Shown: positions 19,223 to 29,529, counted from the first letter of the stretch. The stretch: 64,000 bases of DNA from an uncultured Kushneria sp. (GCF_947497025.1 NZ_CANMFC010000003.1:372001-436000), one strand, 5' to 3'. The notes: generated from the letters alone by a model not told the origin. Numbers and translations: made by a program.

Positions 19223-20596
19223 ATGGCCATGTTGGGACAGCGTCGTCAGCAGCGCCCCGCGACGCGCAAGCGTCTGGAATCACCGGGCGCCAGACGTGAC
19301 GACGAAGGCAGTGTCGTGATCGAGCGCCTGGCCCATGATGGGCGAGGCGTGGCGCACAATCCTGAGGGCAAGACGCTTTTTATCGATCAGGCGCTGCCCG
19401 GTGAAGACATCGAGGTGGCCGTCCATACCCAGCATGGTCGGTATGATGAAGGTCACGTGCGCCGAATCCTCAAGGCTTCGGACGAGCGCGTGACGCCCGG
19501 ATGTGCGCATTTTGGTCGTTGTGGAGGGTGCGATCTGCAGCACCAGGCCACTGACGGGCAGCGTCGCCACAAGCAACAGGTGCTTCGTGAGCATCTGGCG
19601 CGTCACGACATTGCCTTGCCTGAACCGCTAACGCTTGCCGGACAGGCGTGGGGGTATCGCCGTCGCGCGCGTCTGGGAGTGCGTGTTGGGAGTGACGATC
19701 GCATCCATATGGGCTACCGGGTGCGGGGGCAGGATCGACTGTTCAACATCGAACAGTGCCCGATTCTTGATCCGCGCCTTGAAGCGCTGATCGAGCCGCT
19801 GCGTGCCTTGATCGAAACCCTTGAAGTGCCGCGGCGTCTGGGACATATCGAGCTGGTGGCCGGAGACGATCACGTCATGATCACCCTGCGCCAGCTGCGG
19901 CGTGTGCCCGGCGATCTGGCGCGCTGGCAGGCCTTTGCCAGAACGCATGAAATACTTTTGAGCGTTCTTTGTGGTGAAGGGGACACGCCGGTTCTGGAGC
20001 GTCTGGATTATCACCCTGACACGTGGCCCCATTATCGTGCCCATCCCGGAAACGAGGCTTTGAACATCCATGTGCGAAGTGGCGATTTTTTGCAGGCCAA
20101 CGCCGAGGTTAATCATCAGTTGGTAGCGCAGGTGCTGGCATGGGCTGAAGTGAGTGAGGCAATGCCGGTCGTGGATCTTTTTGCCGGTGTGGGTAACTTT
20201 TCGCTGACGCTTGCAGCTGCAGGGGCTCGAGTCATCGCCTACGAAGGTCGGGAATCAATGGTGCAACGCCTGCGCGATAATGCAGAGGCAGCAGGTGTGT
20301 CGGATCATGTTGAAGCACGCCGTGCGGATCTGGCCAGTGCGCCTGCCGGCCTTGAGGATGCCGCGCTTGTCGTGCTTGACCCGCCGCGCGCCGGTGCTCA
20401 GGGGATCTGTCAGTCGCTGGCCGTCAAGGGACCCTCACGTGTGCTGTATGTGTCCTGTGAGCCGGCCACACTGGCACGCGATGTGCATCTTTTAATCAGC
20501 GGGGGCTATCGTCTGGTCAGGGCAGCCGTAGCTGACATGTTTCCGCAGACGGCACATCTGGAATCGCTGGTGCTGCTCGAGCGTCAGCCTACATAA
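19223..20596 (+). CDS. rlmD: 23S rRNA (uracil-1939-C5)-methyltransferase RlmD
   Basis: A 457-residue SAM-dependent RNA methyltransferase. TRAM domain at about 25-90 (VVIERLAHDGRGVAHN, GEDIEVAV). Iron-sulfur cysteines CAHFGRCGGCDLQH near 95 plus the Cys in IEQCPILD. The Rossmann core carries DLFAGVGNFSL, the LDPPRAG motif, and the catalytic Cys in YVSCEPATLARD. Substrate is U1939 of 23S rRNA. Gene order rlmD-relA matches E. coli. It is coupled to cysM by a two-base gap, a less usual pairing. Confidence 0.93.
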   Translation: MAMLGQRRQQRPATRKRLESPGARRDDEGSVVIERLAHDGRGVAHNPEGKTLFIDQALPGEDIEVAVHTQHGRYDEGHVRRILKASDERVTPGCAHFGRCGGCDLQHQATDGQRRHKQQVLREHLARHDIALPEPLTLAGQAWGYRRRARLGVRVGSDDRIHMGYRVRGQDRLFNIEQCPILDPRLEALIEPLRALIETLEVPRRLGHIELVAGDDHVMITLRQLRRVPGDLARWQAFARTHEILLSVLCGEGDTPVLERLDYHPDTWPHYRAHPGNEALNIHVRSGDFLQANAEVNHQLVAQVLAWAEVSEAMPVVDLFAGVGNFSLTLAAAGARVIAYEGRESMVQRLRDNAEAAGVSDHVEARRADLASAPAGLEDAALVVLDPPRAGAQGICQSLAVKGPSRVLYVSCEPATLARDVHLLISGGYRLVRAAVADMFPQTAHLESLVLLERQPT

Positions 20597-20620
20597 AAGA
20601 CATGATGGGAATCGCGTTAC

Positions 20621-22891
20621 ATGGTCAAGGTTCGTGAAGATCAGCCGCTCGATGCCGATGGACGGGTCGATATCACGACCTGGATGACACACCTTCAAAG
20701 CGAAGTCGCGCTCAAGGACCCGGCCGAGCTTGAGCGTGCGTGTCGATTTGCAGCGAAGATCAACCAGGAGGCGGCCAGCCAGCAGCCTGCCTGGCGTGAT
20801 ATCTACTCCGCCTTTCGTATCGGTCTTGAAATGGCCGATATCCTCAGCGAGCTCAAGCTCGATCAGCAGGCCATTACGGCTGCGGTTTTGTACCGCAGTG
20901 TGCGAGAGGGCCTGACGCGCCTGGAAGTCATTGAGCGCGAGTTTGGAGCAGAGGTCTCAAGGTTGATCGACGGTGTACTGCGCATGGCGGCCATCTCGCA
21001 GTTGCAGGCGCCGGATCATCAGGGCATGACCCAGCACAATCAGCAGGAAAATCTGCGCAAGATGCTGGTGGCCATGGTCGATGATGTTCGAGTCGCCCTG
21101 ATCAAGATTGCCGAGCGCACCAGCATGTTGCGTCAGGTCAAGGATGGCTCACGTGAGCGGGCCCTGCGAGTGGCACGCGAGGTCTTTGATATCTATGCGC
21201 CTCTGGCGCATCGATTGGGCATCGGTCAGATCAAGTGGGAGCTGGAAGACCTCTCCTTTCGTTACCTGCATGAAAGCGATTACAAGACCATTGCCAAACA
21301 GCTGGCGGAGAAGCGGCTGGATCGCAACCGTTACATTCACGATGTCGTGGATACCCTGAAGCGTCTTCTCGAGGCGCAAAACATCACACGCTATGACCTG
21401 TCCGGACGTGCCAAGCACATCTATTCGATCTGGCGAAAGATGAAGCGCAAGCACATCGATTTTTCCCAGGTCTATGATGTGCGTGCCGTTCGGGTGCTTG
21501 TTCCCGAGGTGACCGATTGCTACACGGTACTGGGCATCGTGCACTCGCTCTGGCATCACGTGCCCAACGAGTTTGATGACTATATCGCCAACCCCAAGAA
21601 AAATGGTTATCAATCCCTGCACACGGCGGTTTTCGGCCCGGAAGGCAAGGTACTGGAAATCCAGATTCGAACCTTTGCCATGCATGAGGACGCCGAGCTT
21701 GGTGTATGCGCGCACTGGCGCTACAAGGGCACCGATGTCGACTCCAAGAGTCGCAGTTATGAGCAAAAGATTGCCTGGCTGCGTCAGGTGCTTGAGTGGC
21801 AGGAAGAGGTCGGTGAGCTTACCGACCTGACCGAAGGGCTTAACTCCGATATCGCCCCGGATCGCATCTACGTCTTTACGCCCGATGGTCATGTCATTGA
21901 TCTGCCGCGGGTGGCCACACCGATCGATTTTGCCTACCGGGTGCACACGGAAGTGGGTCACCACTGCCGTGGCGCGAAGGTGGACGGCCGCATCGTACCC
22001 CTGACCTACCAATTGAAGACCGGGCAGCAGGTGGAAATCCTCAATGCCACCCAGGGTGGGCCAAGTCGTGACTGGCTCAATCCATCGCTGGGATATGTCT
22101 GTACCTCTCGGGCGCGTGCCAAGATCCAGTCCTGGTTCAAGCTGCAGGCACGCGAACAAAACGAGGAAGAAGGGCGGGTTCTGCTGGAGCGCGAGTTTCG
22201 TCGTCTGGACCTTGAGCGTCTGGATCGAACGCGTCTGGCCCAGGCGGTCAATTACAACAGCGCCGAAGACATGTACGCCGCCATTGGCGCCGGCGACCTG
22301 CGCATTGGCCAGGTGCTCTCCCAGGCGCAGCATCTTTTCGGTGAAACCGAAGACGTCGATGAACTTGACCGTCTGCTGGCGCGACCGCGGCGCCAGGGCG
22401 TGCGCGAAAGCACCGATACCATTACCGTGCTCGGGGTCGGCAACCTCAAGACGCAGATGGCCAACTGCTGCCATCCGGTGCCGGGCGACGATATCGTAGG
22501 CTTTATTACCCAGGGACGCGGCGTCACGGTGCACCGCCAGGACTGCCCCAATATCCTGCAGCTTCGAAGCGAGGAGCCAGCCCGTATCGTGCAGGTAGAA
22601 TGGGGCCAGCAGCAGCCGATTCAGTATCCGGTGGATATTGAAATCAAGGCATGGGATCGCTCCAATCTGCTGCGCGATGTCACCGGTATTCTCTCCAATG
22701 AGAAGGTCAACGTGCTGGGCGTTAACACGTCGACCAACCGCGATGATCACATGGCCACGCTGAAAATCACACTCGAGGTATCAGGCCTGGATGTGCTGTC
22801 AAAAGTGGTCAACCGGATCGGGCAGTTGACCAACGTAACCGATATCCGTCGGCTGCGTCAGGGCGGTGGCAGCCTGAAGGATTCGGTCTAG
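20621..22891 (+). CDS. relA: GTP pyrophosphokinase RelA, (p)ppGpp synthetase I
   Basis: A 756-residue long RSH protein. The N-terminal hydrolase domain is degenerate: where SpoT has the metal-binding HD, this protein reads TAAVLYRSVREG, so hydrolysis is not expected. The synthetase domain (about 200-400) has GRAKHIYSIWRKM, YDVRAVRVLV and NPKKNGYQSLHTAV. TGS (RIYVFTPDGHVIDLP), the zinc-finger-like NCCHPVPGDDI and a C-terminal ACT domain follow. It senses uncharged tRNA on the ribosome. The start MVKVREDQP is RelA-like. mazG follows 39 bases on, without mazEF between. Confidence 0.95.
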   Translation: MVKVREDQPLDADGRVDITTWMTHLQSEVALKDPAELERACRFAAKINQEAASQQPAWRDIYSAFRIGLEMADILSELKLDQQAITAAVLYRSVREGLTRLEVIEREFGAEVSRLIDGVLRMAAISQLQAPDHQGMTQHNQQENLRKMLVAMVDDVRVALIKIAERTSMLRQVKDGSRERALRVAREVFDIYAPLAHRLGIGQIKWELEDLSFRYLHESDYKTIAKQLAEKRLDRNRYIHDVVDTLKRLLEAQNITRYDLSGRAKHIYSIWRKMKRKHIDFSQVYDVRAVRVLVPEVTDCYTVLGIVHSLWHHVPNEFDDYIANPKKNGYQSLHTAVFGPEGKVLEIQIRTFAMHEDAELGVCAHWRYKGTDVDSKSRSYEQKIAWLRQVLEWQEEVGELTDLTEGLNSDIAPDRIYVFTPDGHVIDLPRVATPIDFAYRVHTEVGHHCRGAKVDGRIVPLTYQLKTGQQVEILNATQGGPSRDWLNPSLGYVCTSRARAKIQSWFKLQAREQNEEEGRVLLEREFRRLDLERLDRTRLAQAVNYNSAEDMYAAIGAGDLRIGQVLSQAQHLFGETEDVDELDRLLARPRRQGVRESTDTITVLGVGNLKTQMANCCHPVPGDDIVGFITQGRGVTVHRQDCPNILQLRSEEPARIVQVEWGQQQPIQYPVDIEIKAWDRSNLLRDVTGILSNEKVNVLGVNTSTNRDDHMATLKITLEVSGLDVLSKVVNRIGQLTNVTDIRRLRQGGGSLKDSV

Positions 22892-22930
22892 ATCGCGATT
22901 TTACGGTGAAAGGTGAAAAAGGGTATTTCG

Positions 22931-23761
22931 ATGCAAGAGGCACGCTACACGCTCGATGAGCTACTCACCCTGATGCAGGTCTTGCGCGACCCGCAGCAGG
23001 GCTGCCCGTGGGATGTGGCCCAGCACTGGGACTCTATCGTGCCTCACACGATCGAAGAGGCTCATGAAGTGGCCGATGCCATCGAGCGGCGCGCCTTTGA
23101 TGAGCTGCCGGGTGAACTGGGAGATCTGCTGTTTCAGATTCTCTATTACGCCCAGTTTGGCCGTGAGGAGGGGCGCTTCGATTTCCACGACATCGTCCAT
23201 GTGCTGACGACCAAGATGATCGCCCGGCACCCGCATGTCTTTCCCGATGGCCATCTCGGTTCGCGCCGACAGGGCGTGGCCGCGGCCCACGTGGACACTT
23301 CCAAGGTCGGGCAGCGCTGGGAGGCACGCAAGGCCAATGAGCGTGAAGCGCGGGCGGCGACCTCGCTTCTCGACGATATTCCGCTGGCGCTCCCGGCGCT
23401 GTCTCGTGCCAATAAACTCTCCAGCCGTGCCTCCCGGGCAGGTTTCGACTGGCCTGACCATCGTGGTGCGCTGGAGAAGATTCGGGAAGAGCTGGCCGAG
23501 CTGGAGGTTGAAATCGACGCCGGTCATCAGGAGAACATGAGCGCAGAGCTTGGAGATCTTCTCTTCGCCGTTGTCAACCTGGCCCGCCACCTGGATATCG
23601 ATCCGGAACAGGCGCTGCGTGGCACCGGCAAGCGTTTTGAAAGCCGCTTCCGGCATGTCGAAAGCGCCGTACGAGCCAGCGGACAGGCCATCGACAGCAC
23701 CGATCCTGATAGCCTGGAGCGGCACTGGCAGGACGCCAAGCGTATCGAACGCGAGTCGTAG
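22931..23761 (+). CDS. mazG: Nucleoside triphosphate pyrophosphohydrolase MazG
   Basis: A 276-residue all-alpha NTP pyrophosphatase with two MazG domains. The first has GCPWDVAQHW, the metal-binding EExxE-type TIEEAHEVADAI and GELGDLLFQILYYA; the second has GFDWPDHRGALEKIREELAELEVE and AELGDLLFAVVNLARHL. It hydrolyses NTPs, dNTPs and possibly limits ppGpp, as reported for E. coli MazG. The start at 22931 has AAAAAGGG seven bases upstream; a GTG at 22913 is in frame but less suited. Transcribed with relA. Confidence 0.93.
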   Translation: MQEARYTLDELLTLMQVLRDPQQGCPWDVAQHWDSIVPHTIEEAHEVADAIERRAFDELPGELGDLLFQILYYAQFGREEGRFDFHDIVHVLTTKMIARHPHVFPDGHLGSRRQGVAAAHVDTSKVGQRWEARKANEREARAATSLLDDIPLALPALSRANKLSSRASRAGFDWPDHRGALEKIREELAELEVEIDAGHQENMSAELGDLLFAVVNLARHLDIDPEQALRGTGKRFESRFRHVESAVRASGQAIDSTDPDSLERHWQDAKRIERES

Positions 23762-23874
23762 CGATCGGAATACCGGGGCTTCGACTTTGGTCGTAAGTCA
23801 TTGTTGTAGTGTTGTTGTTGTTTCCCGACCGCGTCATGCTCTTGATTCCTGTCATGAGCCTCGCGGAGTCTTTC

Positions 23875-26598
23875 ATGCAACACGTTTCTTCTTCTGCCTC
23901 TGAAGGTGTCTCTTCAGGGGAGGTTTCCAATAACGATAATGCGCTGGAAGACAATGTGCTTCATGCCTCCCTGCGTGAGCATGTGCGTCTGCTCGGTGAC
24001 AGTCTGGGACATACCATTGCCGACGATCTGGGCACCGAGTTTGTCGACCAGATCGAGAAAATCCGGGCACTGGCCAAAAAGGGCCGCAAGGATGCCGGTG
24101 CGCGTGCCGAGCTGATCGACTATCTGCGAACCCTGCCTGAAGAGCGCATGCTGCCGGTTACGCGCGCCTTCAACCAGTTTCTGAATCTCGCCAACCTGGC
24201 CGAACAGCACTATCGCGGCCGCTTTCGCCGGGTCGAGGACTATCGCCCCGGCACCCAGCCACGCCTGGACGAGCTGCTTGAGCGTCTGACGCAGGCCGGC
24301 CATGACGGTGAGGCGCTGCTTGAGCGGATTGCCTCAATGCGCATCGAGCTTGTGATGACCGCGCATCCGACCGAAGTCGTCAGACGCACCCTGATTCGCA
24401 AGTACGATGCCATCGAGACCTGTCTGCGTGACATCAACGGCAGTGAAGAGTATCCCGAACGTTTGGATCAATTGCAGGGTCGATTGAACGAGCTGGTCAG
24501 CCAGGCCTGGCATACCAGCGAAATTCGCGCCGAGCGGCCAACGCCGGTGGATGAAGCTCGCTGGGGGCTGGCGGTTATCGAGCAGTCGCTGTGGCAGGCC
24601 GTGCCGGCCTTCTATCGTGAGCTGGATCAGCTGCTGCTGACGCGCGCCGGCCGCCGTTTGCCGCTGGAAGCCGCGCCCATTCGGTTTGCATCATGGATGG
24701 GCGGCGATCGCGACGGCAATCCCAATGTGACGTCGGCCGTGACGCGTGAAGTGCTGCTGCTTGAGCGTCATCGCGCGGCGGAAAGCTTTCGTCGCGACGT
24801 TCAGCAATTGCGCCTTGAACTGTCGATGTGGAAAGCCACGCCCGAGTTGATCGAACTGGCGGGAGGGCCCTGTCCCGAGCCCTATCGCAGGGTACTCAGC
24901 GACCTCGAGCAGCGGCTGGCGGCCACCCGCGACAAGGCGCAGATGATCTGGGAAGGGCAGGGCTGGAGTGGTGAGCGGCCCACGGTGGAGACCCGGGAAG
25001 CGCTGCAGGCGCCGCTGGAAGCCTGTTACCACTCGCTGATGGCCTGTGGCCTTGATGTGATTGCCAACGGGGCGTTGCTGGATACACTGCGCCGGGTGGC
25101 CTGCTTTGGCACCACCATGACGCGCCTGGATATCCGCCAGGAGTCCACCCGTCACACGCAGGTATTCGAGGAGCTGACCCAGTATCTGGGACTGGGCAAC
25201 TACGCCGAATGGGATGAGCCGGCCCGTCGCAAATTCCTGCTCGACGAGCTGAATTCGCCGCGTCCGCTGATTCCCGCGCAGTGGCCTTGTTCCGATGATG
25301 TCCGCGAGGTGCTCGATACCTTTGAGGTCATTGGTTCGGAATACAGCGAGGCGCTGGGCTCCTATGTGATTTCCATGGCCGGTCAGGCCAGCGACGTGCT
25401 CGCGGTGGCACTGCTCATGAAGGCAGTGGGCGGTCGGGTCAGCCTGCCCATCTCGCCGCTTTTCGAAACGCTCGATGATCTCGATCGTGCCGGCCACGTC
25501 ATCAACGACCTGCTGGGCATGCCGGAGTACCAGGCGCTGATCGATGCCCGCCAGGAAGTCATGATCGGCTATTCGGATTCGGCCAAGGATGCCGGACAGC
25601 TGGCGGCGGCCTGGGCGCAGTACCGGGCTCAGGAGCGGCTGGTCAGGGTCTGTGATGAGCACGGTGTGACGCTCACACTCTTCCACGGCCGGGGCGGTAC
25701 GGTCGGCCGTGGGGGCGGCCCGGCGCATGCCGCCATTCTCTCCCAGCCACCGGGCTCGGTGCAGGGCAGTCTGCGGGTCACCGAACAGGGCGAGATGATT
25801 CGCTTCAAGTTCGGTCAGCCCCGCATTGCCGTGCGCTCCATGGAGATCTATCTCAGTGCCGTGCTGGAAGCGACGCTGCTGCCGCCCATCGAGCCGAAGC
25901 AGGCGTGGCGTGAGGAGATGGATCAGCTGGCCAGCCGTGCCCATCAGGTCTACTCGGGCATCGTGCGAGAAGACCCGGCCTTTGTGCCCTATTTCCGTGC
26001 CGTAACACCGGAGACGGCACTGTCCGGACTGCCGCTGGGCTCCCGACCGGCCAAGCGTCGTGCGACAGGCGGCGTTGAAACCCTTCGGGCCATTCCCTGG
26101 ATCTTTGCCTGGACACAAACGCGTCTGATGCTGCCGGCGTGGCTGGGCAGCGATGCCGCCTTTGCCGAGCGCAGTGACAGCGAAGAGGGCATGGCGCGGC
26201 TGCGAGAGATGATGAATGAGTGGCCCTTTTTCGGGACCTTTCTGGACATGCTCGAGATGCTGCTGGCCAAGGCGGATGGCGAGATCAACGCCTATTACGA
26301 AGAGCGCCTGATTGATGATGACAACTCCCGGGCGCTGGGAACTTCTCTGAGGGCACGCCTTGAAGGGCTCGAGGCGACACTGCTGCGCATTCGCCAGCAG
26401 GACCATCTGCTGGAGCATGCGCCGCTGATTCGTCAGGCGGTGGATGTGCGAAACCCCTATATTGATCCGCTGCACGGCCTGCAGGCCGAACTTTTATACC
26501 GAAGCCGAGAGCATGAGGGCGATATTTCCCCGGATCTGCAGCGCGCTCTGATGGTTACCATGGCCGGCATTTCGGCGGGGCTTCGCAATACAGGTTAA
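23875..26598 (+). CDS. ppc: Phosphoenolpyruvate carboxylase
   Basis: A 907-residue enzyme adding bicarbonate to PEP to give oxaloacetate, refilling the TCA cycle. Catalytic His164 lies in VMTAHPTEVVRR. Other motifs: GGDRDGNPNVT, MIGYSDSAKDAGQLAA, the glycine loop FHGRGGTVGRGGGP, QGEMIRFKFG and the C-terminal GLRNTG. The start ATG at 23875 has GGAG six bases upstream, while upstream in-frame ATGs lack one. Between mazG and this gene lies a GTT-repeat stretch (about 23800-23820). No terminator is evident before it. Length is slightly above E. coli (883) because of an N-terminal Ser/Asn-rich extension. Confidence 0.97.
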   Translation: MQHVSSSASEGVSSGEVSNNDNALEDNVLHASLREHVRLLGDSLGHTIADDLGTEFVDQIEKIRALAKKGRKDAGARAELIDYLRTLPEERMLPVTRAFNQFLNLANLAEQHYRGRFRRVEDYRPGTQPRLDELLERLTQAGHDGEALLERIASMRIELVMTAHPTEVVRRTLIRKYDAIETCLRDINGSEEYPERLDQLQGRLNELVSQAWHTSEIRAERPTPVDEARWGLAVIEQSLWQAVPAFYRELDQLLLTRAGRRLPLEAAPIRFASWMGGDRDGNPNVTSAVTREVLLLERHRAAESFRRDVQQLRLELSMWKATPELIELAGGPCPEPYRRVLSDLEQRLAATRDKAQMIWEGQGWSGERPTVETREALQAPLEACYHSLMACGLDVIANGALLDTLRRVACFGTTMTRLDIRQESTRHTQVFEELTQYLGLGNYAEWDEPARRKFLLDELNSPRPLIPAQWPCSDDVREVLDTFEVIGSEYSEALGSYVISMAGQASDVLAVALLMKAVGGRVSLPISPLFETLDDLDRAGHVINDLLGMPEYQALIDARQEVMIGYSDSAKDAGQLAAAWAQYRAQERLVRVCDEHGVTLTLFHGRGGTVGRGGGPAHAAILSQPPGSVQGSLRVTEQGEMIRFKFGQPRIAVRSMEIYLSAVLEATLLPPIEPKQAWREEMDQLASRAHQVYSGIVREDPAFVPYFRAVTPETALSGLPLGSRPAKRRATGGVETLRAIPWIFAWTQTRLMLPAWLGSDAAFAERSDSEEGMARLREMMNEWPFFGTFLDMLEMLLAKADGEINAYYEERLIDDDNSRALGTSLRARLEGLEATLLRIRQQDHLLEHAPLIRQAVDVRNPYIDPLHGLQAELLYRSREHEGDISPDLQRALMVTMAGISAGLRNTG

Positions 26599-26801
26599 GC
26601 ATCGCTGCTGGGGCAATGACACGAATGGCGCATAAAGAATTGTGGCATTGACCTTGAAAAGTCGGCGTTGGCACCTAATGTCTATAGGACGTGCGCAGGG
26701 GTGGCCCGCCATTTCCTGCGCCCTCTACTTCATGACGATTGCAGGCAATACAGGCAATTGTCGGTTTAAATCCGCTCCGCGAGCGAACAAGGAGTTTGAC
26801 C

Positions 26802-27434
26802 ATGGCTTATAAGCTTCCCGAACTGCCCTATGCATTTGATGCACTTGAGCCCCATATCGATGCGCAGACGATGGAAATTCACCATGGCAAGCATCACAAC
26901 ACCTATGTGACCAATGCAAACGCTGCGCTGGAAAAGATTCCTGAAGATCTGGCCGGACTCGAAGCGCCCGAGCTGCTCAAGCAGCTGGATCGCGTTCCCG
27001 AAGAGCAGCGCACCGCCCTTCGCAATAATGCCGGTGGCCATGCCAACCATTCACTGTTCTGGGAAATCCTGACGCCCAACGCGCAGGGCCTGAAGGAATT
27101 CCCGACGCTGATGAATGACATCGAAAAGACCTTCGGCAGTGTCGAAGCCTTTGCAGAGAAGTTTGAAACAGCTGCCAAGGGCCGTTTCGGTTCCGGCTGG
27201 GCATGGCTGGTGGTTAAAAACGGCAAGCTGGAAATCGTTTCCACTGCCAATCAGGACAGCCCGCTGGCCTCCGCTACTTACGGCGGTCATGATGCCACGC
27301 CGATTCTGGGTGTGGACGTGTGGGAGCACGCCTACTACCTGAACTACCAGAACCGTCGCCCGGACTATCTCAAGGCGTTCTGGAACGTTGTGAACTGGGC
27401 AGAAGTCGAGAAGCGCTATAACGCTGCCAAATAA
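26802..27434 (+). CDS. sodA: Superoxide dismutase, Mn type
   Basis: A 210-residue Fe/Mn superoxide dismutase. Metal ligands His27, His83, Asp172 and His176 are in place ([36 protein letters not shown]). Gln151 in STANQDSPL, together with Gly79 in AGGHANH, is the pattern of Mn enzymes; Fe enzymes carry Gln in the middle helix instead. AAGGAG precedes the ATG by seven bases. The 200-base upstream gap has a weak TTGAAA-16-TAATGT promoter candidate (26654-26681) and no Fur box that I can see. A strong terminator follows. Confidence 0.92.
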   Translation: MAYKLPELPYAFDALEPHIDAQTMEIHHGKHHNTYVTNANAALEKIPEDLAGLEAPELLKQLDRVPEEQRTALRNNAGGHANHSLFWEILTPNAQGLKEFPTLMNDIEKTFGSVEAFAEKFETAAKGRFGSGWAWLVVKNGKLEIVSTANQDSPLASATYGGHDATPILGVDVWEHAYYLNYQNRRPDYLKAFWNVVNWAEVEKRYNAAK

Positions 27435-27467
27435 GCACGTGTCGCGCTAACAGATGATTCTGTCTTT

Positions 27468-27501
27468 AACCCGCCTCGGCAATCGCTGAGGCGGGTTTTT
27501 T
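27468..27501. terminator. Terminator between sodA and topB
   Basis: ACCCGCCTCGGC pairs with GCTGAGGCGGGT around an AATC loop and ends in TTTTTT on the plus strand. It could also help end the convergent topB transcript. Confidence 0.88.
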
Positions 27502-27576
27502 ATGGGGCATTCATTGGATGAGGCACTCATTGATGATGTGGCAGGTCAAGCGTGACCCGACACCCTGCACCGATCG

Positions 27577-29529
27577 TTATTGTTTGGTACGACCTTTTGA
27601 AGTGCCTCGTCCGGTGCTCTTGCGTGAAGTCGACGTCGAACGCCGCGTGCTTTTTCCGCGGCGTGACGGCGTTTTTTTGTGCCCGCTCGAGGCGGGCTGT
27701 TCACCCCCGGCCTGCTGCATGGCCTGGCCAAGGCGTGCGGCATCGACGGCATTAACCAGCGTTTCGAGTTCGGCTGCCATGTCATCGAGAAAGGAGGTCA
27801 GGGTATCGCTGCCTTCTCGCACGCGTGACAGACGCTGCTCCCAGAGCGCGGTTCGCTCGGGCCCGGAAAGACTTTCGGGCAGGGCATCGATCAGGCCACG
27901 CCCGCGTTGGGTCGCGCGAATGGCGCCTGACTGGCGGTAAACATACTCGCGTGTCAAAAGTGTCTCTATCATGCTGGCCCGCGTGGCCTCTGTACCCAGG
28001 CCGTCCGTTTCCCTGAGTGTTGCCCGTACCGTGTCATCGGTCACATAGCGGGCCACATGGGTCATGGCATTGATCAGGCTGGCGTCGGTAAAGGGTTCTG
28101 GCGGGCGCGTCTGGCGCGTTTGTACTTCACTCTGCGTGACTCGAGCGGTATCGCCCTGCGTCATGGCCGGCAGAGTGGCATCGTCATCGGGCGTATTAAA
28201 AAGCGCGCGCCAGCCGACCTGAAGAATTTCACGGCCCTTCGTCATGAAGGACTCTTCAAGCGCTTCCAGCGTGACGCGGGTATCCCGGTATTCAAAGGGA
28301 GGATAGAACTGGGCCAGCACGTTGCGTACCACCAGCGTATAAACGTTTTGCTCCTCTCGGCTCAGGGTCTGCCAGCTCGGCGTCTGCCCGGTCGGCGCAA
28401 TGGCGTGGTGGGCGCCGATCTGCTTGTCGTTGAAGGCACGTGACACGCGAGTGGTGTCGATGCCGGCATGCCACTGCCTGAGCGTGTCATCACCCTGACA
28501 GGCCTTTTGCAGCGTGGCGTTGATGCCCTTGAGATAGTCTCGTGGCAGGTAACGGCAATCCGAGCGCGGGTAGGTAATCAGACGGTGCCTTTCATACAGA
28601 CGCTGGGCACAGTCGAGCACTGACTGGGCCGACATTTTATAGCGTCGCGCCGCATCGATCTGAAGCGTTGAGAGCGAGTACGGCAGTGGCGCGCTCTGAC
28701 GCTGATGCTTTTGCTCAACGCTTTTGATGATGGCGGGCTGGTCGGGCAGCTTCGTCGCCAGTGCCTGAGCGGGTGTTACATCCAGAAGACGACCCTGATC
28801 ATCAAAGCGATGCTGCTCGCCCGGCTGCCACCAGGCGCGAACGGTGCCATTGCGCGTGGCAAAATCGGCCCATAGCGGATAGAAGTCGACCGGCTGAAAC
28901 TTCTCGATGGTTCTGTCACGGCGCACGATCAGGCCGAGCAGCGGGGTCTGTACCCGCCCGATGGAGAGCACGCCCTTGATGCCGGCCTGCTGGCCGGTCA
29001 CCGTCCATGCCCGGGTCAGGTTGATGCCGTATAGCCAGTCGGCCCGGGAGCGGGTCAAAGCGGCCTGATAGAGCGGCTGAAAACGCGCATTGTCCTCAAG
29101 CGCCTGCCAGGCCCGCTTCACGGCGGGTGTATTCATGTCGCTGATCAACAGGCGTTCGATCGGCCCCTTCCAGCCCAGATACTCGATGGTTTCCTGCACG
29201 AGCAGCTGGCCTTCCCGGTCGGGGTCGCCGGCGTGGACGATCCGGTCGGCCGACTCGATCAGGCGGCGCAGAATGGTAAGCTGTCCGCGGGCCTTTGGCC
29301 GGGGAATCAGCTTCCACTTCGAAGGGATAATAGGCAGATCATCCAGTCGCCAGCGCTTCAAACGCTCATCGTAGGCTTCCGGTGCGGCCTGCTCGAGCAG
29401 ATGGCCAAAACACCAGCTGACCGTGATGTCAGCGCTGCTCAGCGCGCCTTCCGATTGACTGAAACGTCCGGGTAATGCCGAGGCGATGGCGCGGCCCAGC
29501 GAGGGTTTTTCGGCAATAATCAGTTGCAT
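27577..29529 (-). CDS. topB: DNA topoisomerase III
   Basis: A 650-residue type IA topoisomerase that decatenates DNA and works with RecQ-type helicases. The toprim domain has Glu7 (AEKPSLGRA) and GDPDREG at 101-107. Catalytic Tyr320 lies in LITYPRSD. DTSRVSRAFND... and THVARYVTDD, LGTEATRAS are domain motifs. The last 33 residues are a Lys/Arg/Ser/Thr tail without zinc fingers, as in E. coli TopB (653 residues), which uses a basic tail for DNA binding. It starts four bases after an unrecognised membrane protein gene, so the two are coupled; no clear ribosome site of its own is visible. Confidence 0.95.
   Translation of the reverse strand: MQLIIAEKPSLGRAIASALPGRFSQSEGALSSADITVSWCFGHLLEQAAPEAYDERLKRWRLDDLPIIPSKWKLIPRPKARGQLTILRRLIESADRIVHAGDPDREGQLLVQETIEYLGWKGPIERLLISDMNTPAVKRAWQALEDNARFQPLYQAALTRSRADWLYGINLTRAWTVTGQQAGIKGVLSIGRVQTPLLGLIVRRDRTIEKFQPVDFYPLWADFATRNGTVRAWWQPGEQHRFDDQGRLLDVTPAQALATKLPDQPAIIKSVEQKHQRQSAPLPYSLSTLQIDAARRYKMSAQSVLDCAQRLYERHRLITYPRSDCRYLPRDYLKGINATLQKACQGDDTLRQWHAGIDTTRVSRAFNDKQIGAHHAIAPTGQTPSWQTLSREEQNVYTLVVRNVLAQFYPPFEYRDTRVTLEALEESFMTKGREILQVGWRALFNTPDDDATLPAMTQGDTARVTQSEVQTRQTRPPEPFTDASLINAMTHVARYVTDDTVRATLRETDGLGTEATRASMIETLLTREYVYRQSGAIRATQRGRGLIDALPESLSGPERTALWEQRLSRVREGSDTLTSFLDDMAAELETLVNAVDAARLGQAMQQAGGEQPASSGHKKTPSRRGKSTRRSTSTSRKSTGRGTSKGRTKQ

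Noticed and set aside
21149-22750. A 533-codon minus-strand frame inside relA
   Set aside because: Fully antisense to conserved RelA domains, with no recognisable domain and no ribosome site; a composition artefact.
23800-23822. GTT/TTG microsatellite-like run before ppc
   Set aside because: Only a few units, outside coding and promoter motifs; too short to argue for phase variation.
24691-26475. A 594-codon minus-strand frame inside ppc
   Set aside because: Antisense to conserved PEP carboxylase motifs. Low-complexity His/Arg/Gln composition is typical of a mirror frame.
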